A stretch of DNA of 6,152 nucleotides from the NCBI GenBank assembly GCA_049509395.1, contig JBEKZY010000306.1, positions 1-6,152 on the forward strand, read 5' to 3'. This document shows positions 1 through 5,085 of this stretch, piece after piece (within the stretch, counting starts at the first letter, position 1; each line of letters starts with the position of its first letter). The position numbers and the translations under genes were made by a program. Source of the stretch: JBEKIK01 sp049509395 (GTDB lineage Bacteria; Planctomycetota; Planctomycetia; Pirellulales; Thermoguttaceae). The notes under the pieces were generated by a model. It saw only the letters and a program-made list of their open reading frames with translations. It ran no database searches and was not told the DNA's origin.

Positions 1-1
1 G

Positions 2-2110
2 CGTACCCATACAATTGCCTTGCTGCCGACAATTGCCGTAATTACATTATTTGCCGCCGCAATGTCCGCGGCCGATGAACCCCACAACGCCAACCTGCCC
101 CTTAAACGCGTGGTCTTGTTCAACTCCGGGGTCGGCTTTTTCGAGCATTCCGGCAAGATCGACGGCAATGCCAACGTGGAGATGAAATTCAAAACCGATC
201 AGATCAACGACCTCTTGAAAAGCATGGTCGTGCAGGATCTCGACGGGGGGCAAATTTCCACCGTCAATTACGGTTCAAAGGATCCCATTACAAAAACCCT
301 GAAGACTTTTTCCGTCGATCTGACCGCCAATCCCACCTTGGCCCAACTCCTAGGGCAGGTCCGCGGCGAACGGGTCGAACTCGAGGCCCCCAACAAACTC
401 TCCGGCGTGATCCTGGGCGTGGAAACACGGAAAAAGCAAGTCGGCGAAAATACCTTCATCGACGTCGATATCCTCAACCTGCTGACCGACGCCGGCCTCC
501 GGGCCGTGCCCATGGACACCGTCAGCACGCTAAAGTTGACCAACGAAAAACTCGACGCCGAACTCCGCAAGGCCCTGGCCCTCTTGGCCTCGGCCCATGC
601 CACCGACAAAAAATCCGTCGAACTCAGCTTTTTGGGCAAAGGCGAGCGCCGCGTGCAAGTCGGCTACATCCAGGAAGCCCCGGTGTGGAAGACCACCTAT
701 CGCCTGGTGCTGGGCGATGACAAATCGGCTGATAAACCGCTCTTGCAAGGCTGGGCCATCGTGGAAAATACCTCCGAAGAAGATTGGAACAAAGTGAATC
801 TGTCGCTCGTGAGCGGCCGGCCGATCTCGTTTGTCATGGATCTTTATCAACCCTTGTACGTGCCCCGCCCGGAAGTTCAATTGGACCTTTTCGCTTCGCT
901 GCGACCGCAGACTTACGGGCAGGATCTGGAGGGAAAAGAGAAACAATTCAGTGATTTGAAACAACAATACGGTGCGGCGAACAGTTTCGGGGGCGGCAGC
1001 AGGGGCGGCATGACGCTGGGCAAGACGCTCGCTCGCGCTCCGGCTGCCGCTGCTCTCGATCAGCCACGGTTACAAGTCGAAGAAATGGAGGAAGGATTGG
1101 ATGTGTCAATTACTCGAGGCCGCGGCGTGCATTCGCTGGCCCAGGCGGCCGAGTTGGGCAGCCTGTTCCAATACAAAATCGACACCCCCGTCAGCCTGCC
1201 GCGCCAGCAGTCGGCCATGTTGCCCATCGTCACCGCCGACGTGAAGGGCGAAAAGGTGTCGATCTACAATCAGAACGTCCAAGCCAAGCATCCCCTGGCC
1301 GGAATGCAGTTTACCAACACCACCGGCCTGCACCTCATGCAAGGCCCGATCACGGTCTTCGAGGGCGGGAGTTACGCCGGCGACGCCAAGATCGAAGACC
1401 TCCCGCCCGGCGCCGAGCGCCTCATCAGCTATGCCGTGGACCTGGACACCGAAGTCGCCCCGCTCAACAAAAACCGGCCGGAGGAATTACTCAGCGTCCG
1501 GCTACTCAAGGGCACGATGATCGCCACCCGCAAATACGTCCGCCAGCAAGAGTACACGGTCAAGAATTCCGGCAAGGCCGAGAAGAAAGTCTTGATCGAA
1601 TATCCGCTGGATGCCTCTTGGAAACTGGTCAAGCCCGAAAAACCGGCCGAAAAGACCCGCGATTTGTACCGCTTCGCCGTGACGGCCAAGCCGGGCGAGC
1701 CGGCCCTGCTTACCGTCGAGGAAGAACGCACCGACAGCCAGCACATCGCGCTAACTAACATGGACGACGGTTCGATCCAATTCTACTTGAGCGAAAAAGT
1801 CGTCAGCGACAAGGTCAAGGACGCTTTGCGAGAAATCGTCAAGCGCAAGGCCGAATTGGGCCAATTGACTGCCAAGAAGCAGCAACTCGAACAACGCATC
1901 CGCGATATCGGCGAAGACCAGAACCGCATCCGCCAGAACATGGCCCAGCTCGACCGCAACAGCGACGTGTATAAAAATTACGTGAAAAAGTTCAGCGATC
2001 AGGAAACGGAAATCGAAACCCTCCGCACCCAGATCGCCAAGCTGGTCGACGAAGAGGCCGGCATGCGCAAGGCCCTAGACGAGTACATGACGGGGCTGGA
2101 TTTGCAGTAG
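2..2110 (+). CDS. Secreted DUF4139-domain protein (5' end probably just outside the window)
   Basis: Function is unknown. DUF4139 proteins, related to the 'mucoidy inhibitor A' group, are exported proteins with beta-rich cores and coiled coils. Numbering from the TTG at 20, residues 1-18 are a hydrophobic export signal ending near SAA/DEP. Residues 29-42 (KRVVLFNSGVGFFE) resemble the N-terminal strand of these proteins. Family-like core motifs are the Y-x5-W-x3-Y stretch at 216-228, GWAIVENTSEEDW at 244-256 and ERLISYAVD at 466-474. A Gly-rich loop lies at about 323-334. Residues about 603-690 are a charged coiled coil. The TTG at 20 is the only recognisable start in the window, but it gives a signal peptide with no basic N-region, and the frame stays open to the left edge (R-T-H-T-I-A-L before it). 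I therefore infer a start upstream of the window. GC is high; a hand count at 1201-1260 gives 39 of 60. The family call is firm, the role is not. Confidence 0.85.
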   Translation, partial: RTHTIALLPTIAVITLFAAAMSAADEPHNANLPLKRVVLFNSGVGFFEHSGKIDGNANVEMKFKTDQINDLLKSMVVQDLDGGQISTVNYGSKDPITKTLKTFSVDLTANPTLAQLLGQVRGERVELEAPNKLSGVILGVETRKKQVGENTFIDVDILNLLTDAGLRAVPMDTVSTLKLTNEKLDAELRKALALLASAHATDKKSVELSFLGKGERRVQVGYIQEAPVWKTTYRLVLGDDKSADKPLLQGWAIVENTSEEDWNKVNLSLVSGRPISFVMDLYQPLYVPRPEVQLDLFASLRPQTYGQDLEGKEKQFSDLKQQYGAANSFGGGSRGGMTLGKTLARAPAAAALDQPRLQVEEMEEGLDVSITRGRGVHSLAQAAELGSLFQYKIDTPVSLPRQQSAMLPIVTADVKGEKVSIYNQNVQAKHPLAGMQFTNTTGLHLMQGPITVFEGGSYAGDAKIEDLPPGAERLISYAVDLDTEVAPLNKNRPEELLSVRLLKGTMIATRKYVRQQEYTVKNSGKAEKKVLIEYPLDASWKLVKPEKPAEKTRDLYRFAVTAKPGEPALLTVEEERTDSQHIALTNMDDGSIQFYLSEKVVSDKVKDALREIVKRKAELGQLTAKKQQLEQRIRDIGEDQNRIRQNMAQLDRNSDVYKNYVKKFSDQETEIETLRTQIAKLVDEEAGMRKALDEYMTGLDLQ

Positions 2111-2129
2111 TTATCAGATGTGATATAAT
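2102..2129 (+). promoter_or_regulatory. Possible sigma70-type promoter for the hicB-hicA pair
   Basis: A perfect TATAAT lies at 2124-2129. The best -35 at a 16-nt spacing is TTGCAG (2102-2107), which matches only the TTG half of the consensus and overlaps the end of the upstream gene. Transcription would start near 2136, so the leader would contain the hairpin repeat at 2145-2165 before the hicB start at 2216. AT-rich DNA gives such matches by chance. Confidence 0.3.
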
Positions 2130-2142
2130 ACATAATTAAAAG

Positions 2143-2177
2143 TCCCCTCTCCGTTTGGGAGAGGGTTAGGGTGAGGG
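2143..2177 (+). repeat. REP-like hairpin repeat, copy 1 (upstream of hicB)
   Basis: The arms CCCTCTCC (2145-2152) and GGAGAGGG (2158-2165) pair perfectly over 8 bp around a 5-nt loop, followed by the tail TTAGGGTGAGGG (2166-2177). The same unit recurs at 2561-2600 in the same orientation. From general knowledge, hairpins of this type with a TTAGGGTGAGGG tail are scattered in intergenic DNA of many bacteria. It has no T-tract after the stem, so it is not a classical intrinsic terminator, although it could end or protect the transcript of the DUF4139 gene, 35 nt upstream. Confidence 0.85.
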
Positions 2178-2215
2178 AATATTTTGGATAAGCTCTTAAT
2201 ATAACTGGATGACAC

Positions 2216-2545
2216 ATGAAAAAAAATAACCGCGGCAAAAAGCCGGATTGTCGTATTCCATTGCGGGCGGTCGTATATCCGCATGGCAAATGGTGGATCG
2301 CTCACTGTCTTGAGTTGGATTTGGTTGCCGAAGGCGATACTCCGGAGTCGGCTTTGCAGGACTTGATCGATCTTTCGTCCATCCAAATCAAGACGGCGAT
2401 TAAAAACCAGGATTTAAGGTCCGCATTTTCCGCCGCGCCGCCGGAAATCTGGGCCATGTTCTCCAGGGCAAAAGACCGGCCGATTAAAAAGAAGCCCTCC
2501 GCACCGGTTGAGAGTTTTGAGGCTCGCGAGGCCGTGCTTATATAA
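2216..2545 (+). CDS. hicB: HicB-family antitoxin-like protein
   Basis: A 109-residue protein with a HicB-like N-terminal fold. A strand with paired aromatics (AVVYPHGKWWIAHCLELD, residues 18-35) is followed by VAEGDTPESALQDLIDL (37-53), which matches the family pattern of a strand, then G-D-T-x-E-x-A, then a helix. HicB proteins bind and neutralise HicA mRNA-interferase toxins and often repress their own operon. Here no clear helix-turn-helix or ribbon-helix-helix is visible; the C-terminal third (about 73-109, with a KKK patch at 91-93) is unlike the usual DNA-binding tail. The ATG at 2216 has only a weak GGAT upstream and no good Shine-Dalgarno. The partner hicA-like gene starts 143 bp downstream, so the order is antitoxin first and the genes do not overlap, unlike classical hicAB. 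It is flanked on both sides by the same hairpin repeat. It could also be a solitary HicB-fold regulator. Confidence 0.75.
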   Translation: MKKNNRGKKPDCRIPLRAVVYPHGKWWIAHCLELDLVAEGDTPESALQDLIDLSSIQIKTAIKNQDLRSAFSAAPPEIWAMFSRAKDRPIKKKPSAPVESFEAREAVLI

Positions 2546-2560
2546 GAACCACTCCAACAA

Positions 2561-2600
2561 GTCCCCTCTCCCGCCGGGAGAGGGTTAGGGTTAGGGCGAG
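2561..2600 (+). repeat. REP-like hairpin repeat, copy 2 (between hicB and hicA)
   Basis: The arms CCCTCTCCC (2564-2572) and GGGAGAGGG (2576-2584) form a 9-bp perfect stem with a GCC loop, followed by two TTAGGG hexamers (2585-2596) and CGAG. It begins 15 nt after the hicB stop and is oriented like copy 1. It sits inside what would be the hicBA transcript, where it could attenuate or stabilise the message and change the toxin to antitoxin ratio; that role is inference. Confidence 0.85.
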
Positions 2601-2626
2601 TTGCCCACAGCTCTCTGATTCCAATC

Positions 2627-2640
2627 CAATTTTATAATTG
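2627..2640. promoter_or_regulatory. Small palindrome over a -10-like hexamer ahead of hicA
   Basis: CAATT-TTAT-AATTG (2627-2640) is a perfect 5-bp-arm inverted repeat, and it contains a consensus TATAAT (2633-2638). An internal hicA promoter with an operator is conceivable, since hicA starts 49 nt further on, but no acceptable -35 is present at 16-18 nt spacing. The region is AT-rich, so chance is a serious alternative. Confidence 0.22.
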
Positions 2641-2688
2641 AATTCCAAATATTTTCTGACAAATTCTAAGCATGGATTTTCATAACCC

Positions 2689-2940
2689 ATGAAGAAACCT
2701 CTAAAATATCGCGAACTGCGAAAGCGATTAAAGCAATATGGAATTGCCGAGGATAAATTACGCGGTAAAGGCTCGGAACGCATGTTTGTCGGTTATGTTG
2801 ATGGACGCCGCGTTACCTATCCGACAAAATGCCATAACGAAGGCCAAGAAAAACCAATCCCCGTAATCGAAGCCATTCGCCGGCACTTCCATCTTACCGA
2901 GGAATACGGGATATCGGATAAAGAGTTCTATTTCGGATAA
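2689..2940 (+). CDS. hicA: HicA-family toxin-like protein with Glu in place of the usual catalytic His
   Basis: An 83-residue basic protein of HicA size with the family's small dsRNA-binding-like layout. An N-terminal helix (YRELRKRLKQYG, residues 7-18) is followed by the loop RGKGSE (25-30), two short strands (RMFVGYVDGRRVTYP, 31-45), then KCHNEG (47-52) and a helix ending in IRRHFHL (63-69). HicA toxins cleave mRNA and use a conserved His that follows the G-x-G-S-type loop; here that position is Glu30. His49 is present but lies at the second, phosphate-side position. The C-terminal extension, about 14 residues beyond the last helix (EEYGISDKEFYFG), is longer than in minimal HicA. The ATG at 2689 has no Shine-Dalgarno. 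The hicB-like gene lies upstream on the same strand with a hairpin repeat between. The protein may be an altered or inactive toxin, or a subfamily with a different active site. Confidence 0.7.
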   Translation: MKKPLKYRELRKRLKQYGIAEDKLRGKGSERMFVGYVDGRRVTYPTKCHNEGQEKPIPVIEAIRRHFHLTEEYGISDKEFYFG

Positions 2941-2973
2941 AACAGATTTGTTGAGGCCACACTGCTCAAAACA

Positions 2974-3005
2974 TTCCCGATCCAGTTGCATTTGGGAAGT
3001 TTTTT
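2974..3005 (+). terminator. Probable intrinsic terminator after hicA
   Basis: TTCCCGA (2974-2980) pairs with TTGGGAA (2992-2998) in a 7-bp stem containing one G-U pair, with an 11-nt loop. One base later comes a run of six T (3000-3005). It lies 34 nt after the hicA stop. The stem is modest, but its geometry and T-tract fit a rho-independent terminator. Confidence 0.5.
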
Positions 3006-3130
3006 ACAGGCGGGGAATCCGATTGATAAATTACTTTGCATCGTGGCAATAACATTTGCAGTCGCTCGCATTCTTAGTGAGGGATAGGGCGGCCAATTCT
3101 TGCACTGGAAATCCACTTGGCGATTTGCTA

Positions 3131-3164
3131 TGCTTTGCGCTTAGTGGACTTCGTGTACTTTGTG
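3131..3164 (-). repeat. 9-nt-periodic intergenic repeat (CACNAAGNN units)
   Basis: On the minus strand three consecutive nonamers read CACAAAGTA (3164-3156), CACGAAGTC (3155-3147) and CACTAAGCG (3146-3138), followed by a shortened unit CAAAGCA (3137-3131). The core CAC-N-AAG is constant while the other positions vary. From general knowledge, similar 'cacaaag/cacgaag' strings occur widely in intergenic DNA of environmental bacteria. Function is unknown. Confidence 0.6.
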
Positions 3165-3206
3165 GATCAAAGAATAGAGCAGAGAGCTCAAGCCCCCGCC
3201 CCCGAT

Positions 3207-3232
3207 CGTGGAAAAAACGCCGTTTTGACACC
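3207..3232 (+). repeat. Degenerate direct repeat, copy 1
   Basis: The unit begins CGTGGAAAAAA (3207-3217) and continues with a GCCGTTTTGA-type segment to 3232. It matches 3340-3365 at roughly three quarters of positions with one gap, and both copies are preceded by a C-rich stretch (about 3191-3203 and 3327-3335). The exact 11-mer is the firm part; the rest is approximate. Confidence 0.4.
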
Positions 3233-3339
3233 AAAAAATCGGCGGACGATTATGCTTAAACCCCGATTCACAAAGTCGTTAGTGTTGATTAGCGAGAATT
3301 AGTGTTCCGGAAATAATCGAATTCCTGCCCCTCCCAAAA

Positions 3340-3365
3340 CGTGGAAAAAAGGCGATTTGATCCCC
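3340..3365 (+). repeat. Degenerate direct repeat, copy 2
   Basis: The second copy of the CGTGGAAAAAA-led unit (exact 11-mer at 3340-3350), followed by GGCGATTTGA (3351-3360). It lies 20 nt upstream of the -35 box of the promoter for the 3488 gene. A binding-site role is possible but unsupported. Confidence 0.4.
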
Positions 3366-3367
3366 AA

Positions 3368-3377
3368 CTGCATGCAG
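3368..3377. promoter_or_regulatory. 10-bp perfect palindrome just upstream of a promoter
   Basis: CTGCATGCAG (3368-3377) is a perfect palindrome ending 8 nt before the TTGACA at 3386. Its position fits an operator or activator site for the downstream gene, but a palindrome this short can occur by chance. Confidence 0.25.
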
Positions 3378-3385
3378 GCTGTTTA

Positions 3386-3412
3386 TTGACAGATTCCATT
3401 GCAGTCTATAAG
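3386..3412 (+). promoter_or_regulatory. Sigma70-like promoter for the gene at 3488
   Basis: A perfect -35 box TTGACA (3386-3391) and a five-of-six -10 box TATAAG (3407-3412) are separated by 15 nt, slightly shorter than the optimal 17. A start near 3419 would leave a leader of about 70 nt. Both boxes lie in the gene-free interval directly ahead of the coding sequence. Confidence 0.5.
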
Positions 3413-3473
3413 TTTAACGCTTCACGGTTGTTGATTTCATTTGATGCCGGTTGATCCAGATAATCCTCTTGAA

Positions 3474-3482
3474 AAGGAAGGG
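3474..3482 (+). promoter_or_regulatory. Ribosome-binding site deciding the start at 3488
   Basis: AAGGAAGGG (3474-3482) is a purine-rich Shine-Dalgarno-like stretch 5 nt before the ATG at 3488. It is the clearest ribosome-binding site in the window and supports this start, which also gives a full signal peptide. Confidence 0.65.
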
Positions 3483-3487
3483 TAGGC

Positions 3488-4930
3488 ATGGCGCGTTTTA
3501 ATTTCGCTGCATGCGCGGCGTTGTTTGCCGGTGTTCTTTTGGCAAGCGGATTTATCGAATGTTCGGGCGATGAACCACCGGCATCGAATAATACATCGAC
3601 CAATCGCACATATCCGCCGCAAATGCTGCCCGACGCCACGACCGATATTCCCGCCTGGGCGGGAAATGACAAAGATGAACCATTCGACGTGAAAAAGTTC
3701 CTGGAAAGCCGCGCCGCCCCGGCGGATAATGCCGCGCCTTTGTATTTTGAAGCCATGGCGGAAATAAGCAATGTAATGGATTTCGTATATCCACCGGAAC
3801 AGTGGCAGGAACGCTTACCGAAAGTTAAAGAATTGGAACAAGATATATATAATATTCTTTCCAGTGACAAATTTGAGAAGCATTTGATCCCGTTGACTGA
3901 CGTAGAACACGTGTTGAAAAATTCACAGCAGGCTTTAAATTTGATTGACAAGGCACAACAAAAAAGTCAATGTGCATTTTTAACCGGTTTACATTTATAT
4001 TCACGGCTTCCCCATTTAACTGCGGCAGGACAAATATGCGATCTGGAAACAGAGCAGATCTATCATGCACGAATGAAAGGAGATTTTGCTGAAGCTGAGT
4101 TGGCAATCGATCGCATGTTACGGCTTGCACGCGACATTCGCCCTGGCGGATGCGAAGTATCCCAATGCGTATCAATCAATTTGGAGAATTGTATACTTGA
4201 CGCCATCAACAAGCTCACCTTAACTCAACATAATCTGACTGTAAAAGATTGTGATCGTTTGCTGTTTTTACTTGCAAAACATGAGCATGATTCCATTCCG
4301 GCTTTCCGTGAAGGATTTCGAATAGAATATATAATATATCGCAATATATGTGAAGAGTTTCCAAAAGGACATCCATTCCAAGAAAAATACTTGAATTATC
4401 TGAAAAGTACGTCAATAAAATTAACATCGGAAGATTTAGTGCAAGCTAATTGGCAAACAGAGGTTTCTACCTTAAATGATTTATATTCCACGATCATTGA
4501 CCTAGCGGATAGATCTTATGATATGACAGCATTAGATCGATTTGATCAAGTAAAGGCGCCCAAGTTGCATAAACAGGGAGCCGTCCTGGTATCGTTGCAA
4601 TTGGCAGACCTTCCAACCATGTTTGTCAAGCTCTTGATCGTTGAAACTCAGGGTCGGGCACACTTAGCGGGCATACAATCCTTGGTCGCCGTGCAACGAT
4701 TTATCTTGGTCCACGATCAGCCGCCTTTAAACTTATCCGATGCAACCGCAGAAGCCGGACTTAAGTCTATTCCACTCGATCCATTTAACGGCCAGCCGAT
4801 GCGTTATAAAATTATGAATGGCAATCCCGTTGTCTATTCTGTCGGTCCGGATCAAAAAGATGATGGGGCGACATGGGAATGGAATGAAAAGCAAGGATCC
4901 GGAGATCTGATTTATCATATCGGTAAATAA
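3488..4930 (+). CDS. Secreted protein of unknown function with C-terminal 'DPF-G-P-RY / YSVGPD' module
   Basis: I do not recognise a named gene. Residues 1-27 form a signal peptide: Arg3, hydrophobic 6-22, then ECSGD. Cys25 follows Glu, so it is not a lipobox. Residues about 30-62 are a Pro/Asn/Thr linker. Residues about 75-380 are mostly helical, with helix-rich segments such as 187-215 and 320-350, and many Cys (for example 162, 184, 222, 227 and 235). The end (about 390-480) matches a module common in planctomycete secreted proteins: a helix (AGIQSLVAVQRFI), then IPLDPFNGQPMRY (428-440), VVYSVGPDQKDDGA (448-461) and a final GDLIYHI (472-478). The Asp-rich loop resembles the calcium-binding C-terminal loop of type II secretion major pseudopilins, but no prepilin cleavage motif is present. 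The gene has its own promoter and ribosome-binding site and is convergent with the next gene. The core is AT-rich (17 of 60 GC at 4321-4380), and a palindrome lies at 3647-3666. Confidence 0.85.
   Translation: MARFNFAACAALFAGVLLASGFIECSGDEPPASNNTSTNRTYPPQMLPDATTDIPAWAGNDKDEPFDVKKFLESRAAPADNAAPLYFEAMAEISNVMDFVYPPEQWQERLPKVKELEQDIYNILSSDKFEKHLIPLTDVEHVLKNSQQALNLIDKAQQKSQCAFLTGLHLYSRLPHLTAAGQICDLETEQIYHARMKGDFAEAELAIDRMLRLARDIRPGGCEVSQCVSINLENCILDAINKLTLTQHNLTVKDCDRLLFLLAKHEHDSIPAFREGFRIEYIIYRNICEEFPKGHPFQEKYLNYLKSTSIKLTSEDLVQANWQTEVSTLNDLYSTIIDLADRSYDMTALDRFDQVKAPKLHKQGAVLVSLQLADLPTMFVKLLIVETQGRAHLAGIQSLVAVQRFILVHDQPPLNLSDATAEAGLKSIPLDPFNGQPMRYKIMNGNPVVYSVGPDQKDDGATWEWNEKQGSGDLIYHIGK
3647..3666. 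repeat. REP-like palindrome embedded in the coding sequence
   Basis: TTCCCGCC (3648-3655) and GGCGGGAA (3658-3665) are perfect 8-bp inverted arms around TG. With the flanking A the unit reads ATTCCC-N8-GGGAAA, one base off the ATTCCC-N8-GGGAAT form known for the Neisseria dRS3 repeat and similar dispersed elements elsewhere. It encodes residues 54-60 (IPAWAGN) of the secreted protein, in the linker between the signal peptide and the folded part, where an in-frame insertion would be tolerated. Confidence 0.6.
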
Positions 4931-5064
4931 AGTAATTCCACAATAAATGTTGGAAAACTGGAAATGTCCCGCTGATGCTGGTCGCGGTTTTACAATTTGC
5001 ATTTGTATGCACAAGTGGGCAGTGAACTGCCCACCTCTAATCTCGAATCTCCAATCCCTAGCCC
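4931..5064. other. Convergent intergenic gap
   Basis: This 134-bp gap separates two genes that converge. It contains the inverted repeat at 5015-5034 and most of the 7-nt-periodic repeat. Positions 4956-4976 (GGAAAACTGGAAATGTCCCGC) hold two copies of GGAAA 9 nt apart, but no gene or clear RNA was seen. Confidence 0.5.
5015..5034. terminator. Inverted repeat between convergent genes, possible bidirectional terminator
   Basis: GTGGGCAGT (5015-5023) and ACTGCCCAC (5026-5034) are perfect 9-bp arms separated by GA. It lies 84 nt after the plus-strand stop at 4930 and 30 nt beyond the minus-strand stop at 5065, so it could end both transcripts. Neither side has a strong T-tract, so it may instead be another dispersed palindromic repeat. 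Confidence 0.4.
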
Positions 5065-5085
5065 CTAATTCCCCGTCCCCTGTTC
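5030..5085 (-). repeat. 7-nt-periodic tandem repeat overlapping a gene end
   Basis: On the minus strand from 5085 the DNA divides into eight heptamers: GAACAGG, GGACGGG, GAATTAG, GGGCTAG, GGATTGG, AGATTCG, AGATTAG, AGGTGGG. They are variations on a GGATTAG-like unit. The third heptamer contains the TAG stop (5067-5065) of the minus-strand gene, and the first three encode its last residues. Similar 'ggactaggg' heptamer strings are familiar in intergenic DNA of planctomycetes and other environmental bacteria; this is general knowledge, not checked here. Confidence 0.55.

Larger units (their letters stand above)
2941..3487. other. Gene-free interval of about 550 bp rich in repeat fragments
   Basis: No convincing coding sequence is visible on either strand. 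The short open frames here (for example 3056-3259 and 3117-3302 on the plus strand) look like no known family, start arbitrarily and run through repeat sequence. From left to right the interval holds a likely hicA terminator, a 9-nt-periodic element (3131-3164), two degenerate copies of a CGTGGAAAAAA-led unit (3207-3232 and 3340-3365), a 10-bp palindrome (3368-3377), then a promoter and a Shine-Dalgarno for the next gene. A small unrecognised RNA cannot be excluded. Confidence 0.6.

Noticed and set aside
2114..2386. Minus-strand open frames carrying the peptide HPNPLPNGEG or LTLTLSQTERG
   Set aside because: These peptides are the conceptual translation of the hairpin repeat and are common spurious annotations wherever the repeat occurs.
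2143..2600. CRISPR-like or telomere-like array
   Set aside because: Only two hairpin copies occur, with a gene between them. The TTAGGG units number one or two per copy, and there are no regular spacers.
2111..2940. Insertion sequence carrying hicBA
   Set aside because: No transposase, no terminal inverted repeats and no target-site duplication could be seen around the pair.
3056..3302. Small plus-strand open frames in the gene-free interval
   Set aside because: They run through the 9-nt repeat and the direct repeat, lack a convincing ribosome-binding site and show no protein-like pattern.
3539..3565. Lipoprotein signal at Cys25 of the secreted protein
   Set aside because: The residue before the Cys is Glu, not Gly, Ala or Ser, so the lipobox is not met; ordinary secretion is the better reading.
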